Shown here in pieces: positions 8,564 to 16,145 of a DNA stretch of 34,320 nucleotides. Source of the DNA: Candidatus Bipolaricaulota bacterium (GTDB lineage: Bacteria; Bipolaricaulota; Bipolaricaulia; UBA7950; UBA9294); NCBI GenBank assembly GCA_003979035.1, contig RXOA01000108.1, positions 1-34,320 on the forward strand, given 5' to 3'. The position numbers and the translations under genes are program-made. The notes under the pieces are model-generated. The model had not been told where the DNA came from. It searched no databases and saw nothing but the letters and a program-made list of their open reading frames with translations. The stretch's first letter is position 1. Each line of letters opens with the position of its first letter.

Positions 8564-8592
8564 TTGACAGCGACTCCCGTGGGGCATAAACT
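8564..8592 (+). promoter_or_regulatory. Sigma-70 promoter for tRNA-Leu
   Basis: A perfect -35 TTGACA (8564-8569), a 17-base spacer and -10 TAAACT (8587-8592). The spacer is GC-rich next to the -10 box. The mature tRNA begins 17 bases after the -10 box. Confidence 0.85.
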
Positions 8593-8608
8593 GACCGCCG
8601 CTCACAAC

Positions 8609-8694
<86 letters not shown>

Positions 8695-8709
8695 CACCTC
8701 TGGCATCCT

Positions 8710-8741
8710 CGGCAGGCGTTCGCGCCTGTCGAGTTTTCTTT
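8710..8741 (+). terminator. Intrinsic terminator of tRNA-Leu
   Basis: CGGCAGGCG-TTCG-CGCCTGTCG forms a 9-bp stem with one G-U pair and a TTCG tetraloop, followed by TTTTCTTT. It ends two bases before the stop of the convergent mraY gene. On the minus strand no T-run follows, so it seems to serve the tRNA only. Confidence 0.88.
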
Positions 8742-8742
8742 G

Positions 8743-9741
8743 TCATCGAACCGCCAACACGCCGAGAAAGACAAACAGTGCATGGACAATCCAGAAACGC
8801 ATCGTGATTCTCGGCTCGGCCAACGTGATGGCGGGAACAAGAAACGATCGGTGCGGGGACGCTGTCTCCTCGAAATGATGGTGCAACGGAGCCATCCGAA
8901 ACAGGCGCAGTCCCGTGGTTCGAAACAGTCCGACTTGAGCGATGACAGAGAGAGATTCCAGCAAAGGAACGGCGGCGAAGAACGGAAGGAAGAGGACAAG
9001 ACCGTTGTCGATCGCCAGCACGGCAAGTGTTCCCCCCAGCGCGAACGAGCCGACGTCCCCCATGAACAGCCGGGATGGGTAGCTGTTGCTCCAGAGAAAC
9101 CCGATGAGGACCCCAATCAGCAGGACAATCGATGTGGCGGACGTTGAATCGGGGAGTGAGACCACGAGCCCAATCATCGAGATCGCAGCAATCCCCGTGG
9201 CGAGACCGTCCAGTCCATCGGTCAGGTTCATGCTGTTGGTAGCGCCCGTGAACACTAACCATGTCAGCGGGAAGGTCAGCCAACGAGGGATCTGGACGAC
9301 CATTGACGCAAACGGGACGATGAACTCGGTCCGAAGCAGATTCGGGAAGAGACCGATCATGACGGCCCAAGCGATTGTCCCGAGAGCGATTTTCTGCCAG
9401 GGACGCATCCCGGATCCAGGCGCGACCCGTTCATGGCGGCGCTGGGACAAGAGGTCATCGAACAGACCGATCGCCCCAAACAACACGGATGCGACATAAA
9501 CGATCCAGCATGACGGCGAACCGCGGCCCATCCACGACAGTGCGGCGAGGCTTCCTCCCCAAACAAGGAGAACCACGACGCCTCCCATCGTCGGCGTACC
9601 TTCTTTCATCAGGTGCGACCGCGGGCCTTGCTCGCGGATGTGTTTTCCGACGCAATGGTTGCCCATGACGCGCGAGAAAGCGCTGGACATCGCGGCACAT
9701 GCAACACCGGCTGCAAGCGTCCAACCCAAAAGGGCGGTCAC
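8743..9741 (-). CDS. mraY: Phospho-N-acetylmuramoyl-pentapeptide-transferase
   Basis: MraY transfers phospho-MurNAc-pentapeptide from UDP to undecaprenyl phosphate, making lipid I at the inner membrane. The 332-residue multi-spanning protein has the family motifs: KEGTPTMGG near residue 46, GLFDDLL, NLTDGLDGLA, FMGDVGSFALGG and the MraY-specific MAPLHHHFE. Between HHHFE and the usual EPRI..RFW stretch there are about a dozen extra residues. I chose GTG at 9741 because it overlaps the upstream stop as GTGA. There is no clear Shine-Dalgarno site, consistent with coupling. A frame extension of 20 codons exists but lies inside the previous gene. The gene is outside the usual division/cell-wall cluster, at the end of a sigma-factor operon. 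Confidence 0.94.
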   Translation of the reverse strand: MTALLGWTLAAGVACAAMSSAFSRVMGNHCVGKHIREQGPRSHLMKEGTPTMGGVVVLLVWGGSLAALSWMGRGSPSCWIVYVASVLFGAIGLFDDLLSQRRHERVAPGSGMRPWQKIALGTIAWAVMIGLFPNLLRTEFIVPFASMVVQIPRWLTFPLTWLVFTGATNSMNLTDGLDGLATGIAAISMIGLVVSLPDSTSATSIVLLIGVLIGFLWSNSYPSRLFMGDVGSFALGGTLAVLAIDNGLVLFLPFFAAVPLLESLSVIAQVGLFRTTGLRLFRMAPLHHHFEETASPHRSFLVPAITLAEPRITMRFWIVHALFVFLGVLAVR

Positions 9742-11069
9742 GATTTGGGGAACTTGTATACGCCGTCTGTTTCCAGAATCTTCCTCCGCGAAGCGGCGCA
9801 CACCCGACGGTCCGAGTCGCCGGCTTGAATCGCAAGGCGAAACAAGTCATATGACGTCATGAGGCAGAATCCCTGAGATTTGCAGCCGCGGCGAACCGCG
9901 TCCGTGTACTCGGTGGATCGTTGCCGGGGATCGAGGTGCCTGAATCCACTGACAACGAGGATCCCTTTCTTGGGGTCGGTGTTCTCGGTTCGTGCGCGGT
10001 CGATGAACCCCAACAGACGGCGATACGGCTGGACATCGACGGCACTGTCCGATGCAGCGAACATCATCCAGGCATCGCCTTCGAGGGAGCGGATGAGAAG
10101 CCCGTCCCGATGTTGCTCTGCCTCGAACCCAAGAGCGCGGCAAGCATCCTCTCCCGCTTGCCTGAGAGCCCCTTGGCTTTGCGCGAACAAGAGGCGCTTC
10201 ATCAGCGTGGCCGAGTCGTATCGTTTCCGAGTCTCTTCGATCTTGTCGCTGAGCTTGTCGCGCCGGCTGGTCAAGCTGGCAAGCTCGTCCCGCAGAGCAG
10301 GCTCTCCCGCCGTTTCGTAGGAGCCGATCCAATCGGGCGCGCCTTCGAATCCCGTACGAGAACAGCCTTTCATCACGGCTTCGACCAGTGCCGTCGCTTC
10401 GGACGCGGGGGATGCGCCGCACGTTGGCGGAAGAAGAACAAGCCGGCCCTCTCCGTAAGGAATCTCTACCGCGATGACATCACCGATCCGATTGCGGGCA
10501 AGCACGGTGGCAAAATGCTCGATCGGCGTCTCGAGAAGATCCTGGTAAACCGCCTCGTATTGAAGTGTTCCTATCATCCGATTGAGGAACTCCTCAAATG
10601 GGCTATCCGTCCCGGCGAGCCGAATATCCGTGCCCCGGCGGGGGACGAAGCGGCTGTTCGCCGGGAATGACAGATGGTATTGCCGATCGACATGCGAGAC
10701 GGACGGCAGCCAGCTGTAGCGATCGATTCGCTCGGAAGGGCCGTCATCGGAAAGGATATGAAGAGCCCGTCCATGCGGGCGAAGACGGCACACCAACGTT
10801 CCTCCCGCCTTGAGCAAGAGATCGGATGCCTCTCGTCGTCGCCGGGCCATCGCGGAGGACACGGCACGTCCGAGACCGAGATCGTGCCCTCGATGGGTTC
10901 GACGATCTCCCGAACCGTCGATTCCAACGGTGGCCCAATGGCTGGGAATGGACAAGGGATCGACCAAGACGGCGTCAACCGAGGAGAACGATGGGGCATC
11001 GAAGAAGCCCTCGCGGGCGAGAGCTTCGTGAGCAAGCATCCATTCGACTGCAAGCAGGTGTCGCATCAT
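9738..11069 (-). CDS. Unknown protein, possible nuclease-fold C-terminal domain
   Basis: I do not recognise this 443-residue protein as a named family. The N-terminal half contains the phrase VIAVEIPYGEGRLVLLPPT, common in amidotransferase-like or Rossmann-like regions. A coiled coil follows near residues 260-300 (ELASLTSRRDKLSDKIEETR). The C-terminal part has ALGFEAEQHRDGLLIRSLEG, then GILVVSGFRHLDPRQRSTEY and a terminal SQGFCLMTSYDLFRL. That pattern resembles restriction-endonuclease-like domains, but I see no complete PD-(D/E)XK catalytic set, so the domain may be inactive or only similar. The start at ATG 11069 (or the adjacent ATG 11066) has no ribosome-binding site but a -10 box nine bases upstream. 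It is coupled to mraY by a GTGA overlap. Confidence 0.8.
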   Translation of the reverse strand: MMRHLLAVEWMLAHEALAREGFFDAPSFSSVDAVLVDPLSIPSHWATVGIDGSGDRRTHRGHDLGLGRAVSSAMARRRREASDLLLKAGGTLVCRLRPHGRALHILSDDGPSERIDRYSWLPSVSHVDRQYHLSFPANSRFVPRRGTDIRLAGTDSPFEEFLNRMIGTLQYEAVYQDLLETPIEHFATVLARNRIGDVIAVEIPYGEGRLVLLPPTCGASPASEATALVEAVMKGCSRTGFEGAPDWIGSYETAGEPALRDELASLTSRRDKLSDKIEETRKRYDSATLMKRLLFAQSQGALRQAGEDACRALGFEAEQHRDGLLIRSLEGDAWMMFAASDSAVDVQPYRRLLGFIDRARTENTDPKKGILVVSGFRHLDPRQRSTEYTDAVRRGCKSQGFCLMTSYDLFRLAIQAGDSDRRVCAASRRKILETDGVYKFPKS

Positions 11070-11078
11070 TGCGCCGCT

Positions 11079-11107
11079 ATCTTATCGCGGGGGTTTCTTC
11101 GGTCCAA
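11079..11107 (-). promoter_or_regulatory. Candidate promoter giving a leaderless transcript
   Basis: On the minus strand, -35 TTGGAC (11107-11102), a 17-base spacer and -10 TAAGAT (11084-11079). The start codon at 11069 begins nine bases after the -10 box, so the transcript would begin at or within a few bases of ATG. The -35 is weak. Confidence 0.45.
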
Positions 11108-11150
11108 GCGCAACCGGGTTTGGAAGGAAAGCATCAGCTAGGGAATGGCG

Positions 11151-11852
11151 CTACTCAAGCGCTCCGAGAAGGGCCTGCCCCAACTCCGCGGGTTCGACAC
11201 GCGACAAGGCCAGCTCGACATCCTGCAGAAGGATTACGGAGCCGCCAAGATAGGCGAGGCGCTGTTCCACGGCCGAGTACACCGACAGGTAATCCAGCGG
11301 ACTGCCCCCTCCTTCTCGATAATCGCCGAGGGCATCAGAGATGTGCATGACAAGGAGGTTGAATCTCTGTTGAGGGAGAGCTGTTCCCCCGGTGGAACTT
11401 GGATTGCCGGCGAAGATTCCCTTGGAGAAAAGGAGATCGCGAACACCCGCCTGCAATTGCGCGCGAAGCTGCACCTCGAAACGAATCGCCGACAAGGCAA
11501 CCCGGCGACTGATTCCCTCGACGACTTTGTCGATCAACCAGTCAACTGGGAGGGCCTGTTCCAGAGTCATCGCTAGCGCGAGCAGAACAGCCTCTTTGTC
11601 TGCCAGAACTCCCGTCGCTTGAATGATACGATCGGTGACGAGAAACGCATCCTGCGGCGTGAGCGTGTTGGCGGAGATTCCAAACTGGAAGGCGTCGAGA
11701 ATTCTGTCTGTCGAGGGAATGGACGCCGCTCTCAGAAGATCTTCCACCGAGTCAAGCGGAGTCTGGGCCGAAACCTGCGTCCCAGCAGCCGCCACGAGCA
11801 CGACGGTCAGAGACAGGGCCAACATTGCGATCACAGTTCTGCCAAGCTTCAT
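11151..11852 (-). CDS. Secreted or periplasmic protein of unknown function
   Basis: A 233-residue protein with a clear signal peptide (MKLGRTVIAMLALSLTVVLV then AAAGTQVSAQ, cleavage near residue 29). The mature part looks all-helical, with repeated phrases such as SVEDLLRAASIPSTDRILDA and a long amphipathic central section. I recognise no catalytic motif and there is no Cys in the mature region. Its ATG overlaps the stop of the CBM48 gene as ATGA, so it is made together with the sigma-factor partner. This suggests a role in the same extracytoplasmic pathway, perhaps as a sensor partner or effector of the envelope response. That role is inferred from position only. Confidence 0.85.
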   Translation of the reverse strand: MKLGRTVIAMLALSLTVVLVAAAGTQVSAQTPLDSVEDLLRAASIPSTDRILDAFQFGISANTLTPQDAFLVTDRIIQATGVLADKEAVLLALAMTLEQALPVDWLIDKVVEGISRRVALSAIRFEVQLRAQLQAGVRDLLFSKGIFAGNPSSTGGTALPQQRFNLLVMHISDALGDYREGGGSPLDYLSVYSAVEQRLAYLGGSVILLQDVELALSRVEPAELGQALLGALE

Positions 11853-12430
11853 GCGTCGCCTCCTGCCAACCCGATATAGCGCACGGAACTGTAGCCGCCG
11901 TAGCTGCGTACTGTCTCATCTGCGGCCGGATCCTGTCCCCACCACTGCCCGTCAACCACGAAAGCGTATTCATAGCGGCCGGGATCTAGGGTTAGCTCAA
12001 CTCTCCAAATGCCGTCCAGATCTTCGTCAGCGAGAGGCGTTGCCTCCCAATTGTTGAAGCTACCGACAAGGACGACTTCGGAAGCATTGGGTGCTGGGAC
12101 AAGGAACACGGTGGTTCCAAAGGCCACGCCGCCGCCGGCCTCCGCCAGACGCTCGGCTGGGTTGAGCTGCGGAGAAAGCTCCGGCAGGAACAATCCTCCG
12201 ACGATAAGGAACACGGCCGCCGTTGCTGCGAGAACGACGAGCTGGCCCATCCGGCCCGCCTTGCTGGGTGCGACTAGATCACGTATCAGATCTCCGAATC
12301 CCGGTTTGGGCAATCGTCCTTCGAGTTCTTCCGAGATGCGTGACTCGAGCCCCTCAAGGCGATCCCGGTGGAGGGCGGCCTCGTGTTCGAACGTCTCCTT
12401 CAGCTGGTGCTCAAGATCATCGTTGTACAT
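11849..12430 (-). CDS. Membrane protein with external CBM48 domain, probable anti-sigma factor
   Basis: This 193-residue protein has three parts. Residues 1-60 are cytoplasmic, charged and helical. Residues 62-82 are a transmembrane helix (GQLVVLAATAAVFLIVGGLF). Residues about 104-187 form an E-set/CBM48 (AMPK glycogen-binding type) domain with VVLVGSFNNWEATPL and GRYEYAFVVDGQWW. In known proteins this domain binds alpha-glucans such as glycogen. The position directly after an ECF sigma gene, overlapping it by 14 bases, and the single-pass layout make it a likely anti-sigma factor. It lacks the HxxxCxxC zinc motif of ZAS anti-sigmas, so sigma binding by the N-terminal helices is inferred. The glucan-binding domain would then sit in the periplasm as the sensor. 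Confidence 0.88.
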   Translation of the reverse strand: MYNDDLEHQLKETFEHEAALHRDRLEGLESRISEELEGRLPKPGFGDLIRDLVAPSKAGRMGQLVVLAATAAVFLIVGGLFLPELSPQLNPAERLAEAGGGVAFGTTVFLVPAPNASEVVLVGSFNNWEATPLADEDLDGIWRVELTLDPGRYEYAFVVDGQWWGQDPAADETVRSYGGYSSVRYIGLAGGDA

Positions 12431-12977
12431 GATCGGTCAAGCCATCCTTCTCCATGATTCTCTTTAACTGGATCTTCGCTCGATGGATCCTCGTCTTCAC
12501 GGTCCCTTCAGGCACGGCAAGAATCTCGGCAATCTCATTGTAAGCCAGTTCATTGTAAAACCTGAGCACGAGCGGTGTTCGGTACAAGTACGGAAGCTGA
12601 TCCAGCGCCTTCCTCACCTGTCCCAGTCGAACGTCTCGTGCGTACTCCACAGCAGGATCGGATCCGCCCGCGATCTCATCGGGTGGCGGGATCACCGGGT
12701 GATAGCGGCGGTGTCTGAGCCGGTTTCGGCAGAGATTCGATGCGATGGTAAAAATCCACGTCGAGAATTTCTTGTCGAGCTTGTAGCGGCGCAAGTTCTC
12801 ATAGGCACGAATGAATGCGTCGTGTGTGATATCTTCCGCATCCGCCGGATTGTGAAGGAAACCCAAACACAACCCGAACACGGCGTCCTTGTAACGGGCG
12901 ACGATTTCCCCCCAAGCTTCCGTCTCTCCCTGCAGCGATGCACGCAACAGACTCACCTCGTCGAACAGCCTGTACAC
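12417..12977 (-). CDS. ECF-family RNA polymerase sigma factor
   Basis: A 186-residue group 4 sigma factor. Region 2 (about 20-90) contains DAEDITHDAFIRAYENLRRY and FSTWIFTIASNLCRNRLR. Region 4 (about 115-170) contains LPYLYRTPLVLRFYNELAYN and the helix-turn-helix EIAEILAVPEGTVKTRIHRA. A Pro-rich linker (PVIPPPDE) separates them. The frame stays open a further 115 codons upstream, but that part reads as non-coding. GTG at 12977 has a full AGGAGG ten bases before it and gives the normal ECF length. It is first in an operon with the CBM48 membrane protein. The promoter at 13003-13030 has an ECF-like form, consistent with self-activation. Confidence 0.95.
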   Translation of the reverse strand: MYRLFDEVSLLRASLQGETEAWGEIVARYKDAVFGLCLGFLHNPADAEDITHDAFIRAYENLRRYKLDKKFSTWIFTIASNLCRNRLRHRRYHPVIPPPDEIAGGSDPAVEYARDVRLGQVRKALDQLPYLYRTPLVLRFYNELAYNEIAEILAVPEGTVKTRIHRAKIQLKRIMEKDGLTDHVQR

Positions 12978-13002
12978 GCCGGCCTGACCTCCTGCTGACC
13001 AA

Positions 13003-13030
13003 TATACACCGAGTTTATCGATTGGTTTCG
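13003..13030 (-). promoter_or_regulatory. Candidate ECF-type, possibly autoregulated, promoter of sigma gene
   Basis: On the minus strand CGAAAC (13030-13025) and TGTATA (13008-13003) are separated by exactly 16 bases. This resembles the TGAAAC-N16-CGTATA form of SigW-like promoters. A second CGAAAC lies eight bases further upstream. The AGGAGG site of the sigma gene lies just downstream. A housekeeping -10 reading (TATATT) is possible but has no good -35. Confidence 0.5.
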
Positions 13031-13104
13031 CGTTTCGACATCGGTCACCTCCCATCAGGACGAATCCCCCGAGAGAGGCGGGACGGCGTTCACCAACGGG
13101 ACCG

Positions 13105-13132
13105 TTGTATCCAGGTAGACTCCTCCTAGATT
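13105..13132 (+). promoter_or_regulatory. Weak candidate promoter for PKD lipoprotein gene
   Basis: TTGTAT (13105-13110), a 16-base spacer and TAGATT (13127-13132). Both boxes are imperfect. It gives a leader of about 35 bases before ATG at 13174. The divergent placement next to the sigma gene raises the chance of shared control, but no second copy of the ECF motif is evident on this strand. Confidence 0.3.
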
Positions 13133-13173
13133 GGCCCATAGGGAGGCTACGCGTGCGAGAACAAGGAGGAGAT

Positions 13174-14532
13174 ATGCCTGCGTTTGGAGAAGCAGCGCCA
13201 AGAGGTTTGATTCGTCGCATACTAGTCGCGATGCTGCTTTGCGGGTTGGCCTTCGGGATTGCTGCCTGCCGAGGGTTTTTCGGGCAAGCCCCGATTGCCC
13301 TCCTCGACTTCACATCAGGCAACGATCAGGAAGCGCCCGTGGTGTATGTGTTTGATCTCGCTGATTCGAACGACCCGGATGGCCTGATTGTGGGCTACGA
13401 ACTGGACTACGGTGATGGCGCCGCAGCGGATATCGGAACGGACGTGACCGATACGCCTACGCATACGTACGACGAGGCGGGGACCTTTGAAATCACACTG
13501 ACGGTCACCGACAACGACGGGCGAATCGGGATGGTCAGTCGAACGATCACGATCGGGCCGGCAATGATTACGTTCTCCGTCGATCGTGACGGAAGCGGCG
13601 TGACTTGGGACTATGACATCTGGCAGATGAAATCTGACGGATCGGAGCAGGGAGCGATCTACCTAAACACGGGCGATGAAGAAGTGTTCCCGGCGCTTGT
13701 GCCCACGACCAGGAACAGAGTCGCCTACGCCTCGGATGCAGATGGCGATTGGGACATCTTCACCATCAGCCTTGCCGGAGGTCCGCTCGGGCAGAACCAG
13801 CTGACCGAGCAGACATCGAGCGAAATCCAACCTAGCTGGTCGCGGAACGGGGCATTGATTGCGTTCTCGTCCAATACTGCCGCTCCAGCTTCGACGGACA
13901 GCTGGGAGATCTGGACGATGACCTCTGAGGGGTTGTCGCAGGCAAAGCTGACCTCCCAGAGTCCCTCCTGGGCGATCGCCCCCTCGTACTCAACTGCAAG
14001 CGATGATCTCCTGTTCGTCTCGAACAAGGATGCAGCGGGCGGGAGTTCGATCTGGCTTTGGGACAGCGTGACCGAAACGGCAACTGAGTTGTTCGACGGG
14101 CCGGGGCGCGATGGAGATGCGTCCCCGACTGGGTTCGAAGCTTCTCTGGCGACTGCAGTCGGCCTTCCGGCGGTGGCAGGGATCTCGAAACCGGTATGGA
14201 GTCCGACGGGCACCGAGATTGCTTTCTCGAGCGAGCGCCTGGGGTTCGGCGGGATCGTTGACATCTGGGTCATGGACGCGGCCGGTGAGAACGAAGTGAC
14301 GCTCGAAGCGTATGTCGAAGCGATTGTTGGTTCATCGCTTTCCGGGATCACCACCGATGACGATGAATTCTGTCCGTTCTGGTTGGAGGATGGGAGCGGC
14401 CTCGTGTTCGCGCGAGTTGAAACAAGCGGCTTGTACAACCTGTACAAAGTCTCGTTCGACGATGGTGTGGTGACGAAGCTGACGGCAATCGGCGACAACG
14501 TCTTCCCCGCCGTCAAGGAGTTCGACCTTTAG
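13174..14532 (+). CDS. Lipoprotein with PKD domain and TolB-like beta-propeller
   Basis: A 452-residue predicted lipoprotein. The signal peptide ends in the lipobox IAAC with C32 as the lipidated residue. Residues about 38-128 form a PKD domain (DPDGLIVGYELDYGDG and HTYDEAGTFEITLTVTDNDG). The rest is built of TolB/WD40-like blades, seen as repeated DIW/EIW, PSWSRNGALIAFSS and PVWSPTGTEIAFSSERLG. Such proteins act at the cell surface or in the periplasm in binding or scaffolding; no enzyme is implied. ATG at 13174 has AAGGAGG just upstream. The gene is divergent from the ECF sigma operon and may belong to its regulon. It depends on the Lgt and Lnt steps encoded next door. Confidence 0.93.
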   Translation: MPAFGEAAPRGLIRRILVAMLLCGLAFGIAACRGFFGQAPIALLDFTSGNDQEAPVVYVFDLADSNDPDGLIVGYELDYGDGAAADIGTDVTDTPTHTYDEAGTFEITLTVTDNDGRIGMVSRTITIGPAMITFSVDRDGSGVTWDYDIWQMKSDGSEQGAIYLNTGDEEVFPALVPTTRNRVAYASDADGDWDIFTISLAGGPLGQNQLTEQTSSEIQPSWSRNGALIAFSSNTAAPASTDSWEIWTMTSEGLSQAKLTSQSPSWAIAPSYSTASDDLLFVSNKDAAGGSSIWLWDSVTETATELFDGPGRDGDASPTGFEASLATAVGLPAVAGISKPVWSPTGTEIAFSSERLGFGGIVDIWVMDAAGENEVTLEAYVEAIVGSSLSGITTDDDEFCPFWLEDGSGLVFARVETSGLYNLYKVSFDDGVVTKLTAIGDNVFPAVKEFDL

Positions 14533-14588
14533 GAGTTGAGCCGAATGGTCTACTTGATCCGGAACCAGCGCCTGAACTAAGGGCTGGA

Positions 14589-16112
14589 TCAGCGCCGCGA
14601 GGCTGTCCCAGACAGGTTCGCGGCGCTTCGCTTTGCGCCGAGTCGAGTCCGAACTCGGATCCAGACTCCCCAGGCGATCCATGCTGCAATCCATCCTAGC
14701 AGAAGCGGAATCTCCCCCCATGCGACATAGAGAGAGCGATCCCGGCGCAGCTCGACTTCGGCGGAAAGGATGCCTTGTGAACCCGATTCGGCAAGGATCG
14801 ACCCTCGAGGATCGATGACGCCCGAAATCCCGCCATTTGCCGCCTGCGCAAGATATCGCCGCGTTTCCACAGCACGGAACACGGCGCAGGCGAAGTGCGC
14901 CTCGAGCTCAGAGCTGTAGGCAAACCAGGCATCGTTCGTGATGACGACAAGCAGTTCCGCTCCGTTCGCTGCGAACCCCCTCGTGATTGCAGGAAAGCTT
15001 GACTCGAAACAGATCGGTGTTCCGTAGACATCAACCGGAGACACGTCGGCCCCTCGGGACACATCGAGCGGCAGGAACGAGCGAACAAGGACGCCGAGAC
15101 CAAGTCGGTCGAGAAGCCCGCGTGCCGGAATCCACTCCCCAAACGGCACCAGACGAATCATGTCGTAGCGATCCTTGACTTGCCCGTCTTCGCCGATCAG
15201 AACGGCGGCATTGTAGACTTTCCCATCGCGTAGGTCTCCCGTGCCGAAAAGCAGCGATATTCCCGAAGACCGCGCGAGTTCCTCGAATCGGGGGAGAAGT
15301 CTGGAGTCGACCAGGATGTATCCGGGCAAGATGGATTCCGGAAACACGATGAGATCAGGTTGAGCCTCGGCCGCCGTTGCGCCAAGTTGCAGGTAACGAT
15401 CTCGAAGATCGAGAAGATGAATCCCATCCAGTTTGACGTCCTGGGTGACGTCAGATCCGATGACGGCCACGGACATAGGTTCCGGCGGGGAATCGGTAGA
15501 AGAAATCGGAAACACGGCAAACACGGCGGCTATGGCGATCACAACACACGAAAGCAGTACGGGAAAAGGCGAGCGGCGTCGCGCGGCCAAGGCAAGTCCG
15601 CCGTTGGCGAGAAGGATGAGTGTGGACATGAACCACGGGCCGAAGACACTTGCCGCTTGGATGAGCTCCGGTGTTCGATACAGCGCCGAATACAACGTGG
15701 AGAATCCGAACCCCATCGATCCTTGTGCCCGCAACCACTCCATCAGCGTCCACAGGAAAGGAGACACGAGCATGAAGGCCGTTGCCGTGCCCCACCGGCG
15801 TTCCGCTAGCGTTACGGCAGCCTTCCAGATCGCGACGGACAAGCCGTAGAAGCCAATCAATGCGATATAGCCTGCGAGAACCATCGGCGTGAACCGCCAC
15901 AATGTCAGCAACCAGCGTAAATCGACGGCAAAGAAAGCTACTCCCAGGGCCCATCCGGTAAGGAAACCGGAACGCCGTCCATGCAGAAGAAGCGCAGGGA
16001 CCAATGCAGCAAAAACCATGACACCCAGCGGCAGATGCCCACTGGGCATCGAAAGCGCGAGCACGGCGCCGGCAAGCCAGGGGTAGATTTTCTGTATCCG
16101 TAGCTTCGCCAT
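14589..16112 (-). CDS. lnt: Apolipoprotein N-acyltransferase homologue lacking the catalytic Lys
   Basis: A 507-residue protein with about six N-terminal membrane segments (to about 205) and a C-terminal nitrilase-fold domain. Lnt adds the third acyl chain to the N-terminal Cys of lipoproteins. The nucleophile C368 (ICFES) and the Glu E259 (FPESILPG) of the Glu-Lys-Cys triad are present, as is E326 in LVPFGEW, equal to E. coli E343. The position eight residues before that Glu, which is the catalytic Lys (K335 in E. coli, YxKxxLVPFGE), is Met here (YDMIRLVPFGE, M318). The Tyr after the catalytic Cys is Phe (F369). The enzyme may be inactive or altered. ATG at 16112 has no ribosome-binding site and a -10-like TATGAT nine bases upstream. 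Confidence 0.92.
   Translation of the reverse strand: MAKLRIQKIYPWLAGAVLALSMPSGHLPLGVMVFAALVPALLLHGRRSGFLTGWALGVAFFAVDLRWLLTLWRFTPMVLAGYIALIGFYGLSVAIWKAAVTLAERRWGTATAFMLVSPFLWTLMEWLRAQGSMGFGFSTLYSALYRTPELIQAASVFGPWFMSTLILLANGGLALAARRRSPFPVLLSCVVIAIAAVFAVFPISSTDSPPEPMSVAVIGSDVTQDVKLDGIHLLDLRDRYLQLGATAAEAQPDLIVFPESILPGYILVDSRLLPRFEELARSSGISLLFGTGDLRDGKVYNAAVLIGEDGQVKDRYDMIRLVPFGEWIPARGLLDRLGLGVLVRSFLPLDVSRGADVSPVDVYGTPICFESSFPAITRGFAANGAELLVVITNDAWFAYSSELEAHFACAVFRAVETRRYLAQAANGGISGVIDPRGSILAESGSQGILSAEVELRRDRSLYVAWGEIPLLLGWIAAWIAWGVWIRVRTRLGAKRSAANLSGTASRR
14592..14636 (+). terminator. Strong hairpin in the 3' end of lnt, likely terminator of PKD lipoprotein
   Basis: GCGCCGCGA (14592-14600) pairs perfectly with TCGCGGCGC (14618-14626), and an inner CTGTC-CCA-GACAG stem continues it. 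TTCGCTTT follows on the plus strand. The element lies 60 bases after the stop of the plus-strand lipoprotein gene and inside the last codons of the convergent lnt gene. The T-run is interrupted, so efficiency is uncertain. Confidence 0.6.
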
Positions 16113-16121
16113 ATACTCTGG

Positions 16122-16127
16122 ATCATA
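16122..16127 (-). promoter_or_regulatory. Candidate -10 box of lnt
   Basis: TATGAT on the minus strand ends nine bases before the lnt ATG. No convincing -35 hexamer lies 16-18 bases upstream. The spacing equals that of other starts here without ribosome-binding sites. On the plus strand TATACT (16112-16117) could serve lgt. Confidence 0.35.
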
Positions 16128-16145
16128 TCGGTTGGGGGGGATGCG

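Noticed and set aside
12978..13322. N-terminal extension of the ECF sigma factor by 115 residues
   Set aside because: The extra sequence is Pro-, Arg- and Ser-rich without ECF features and runs through the predicted promoter and ribosome-binding site.
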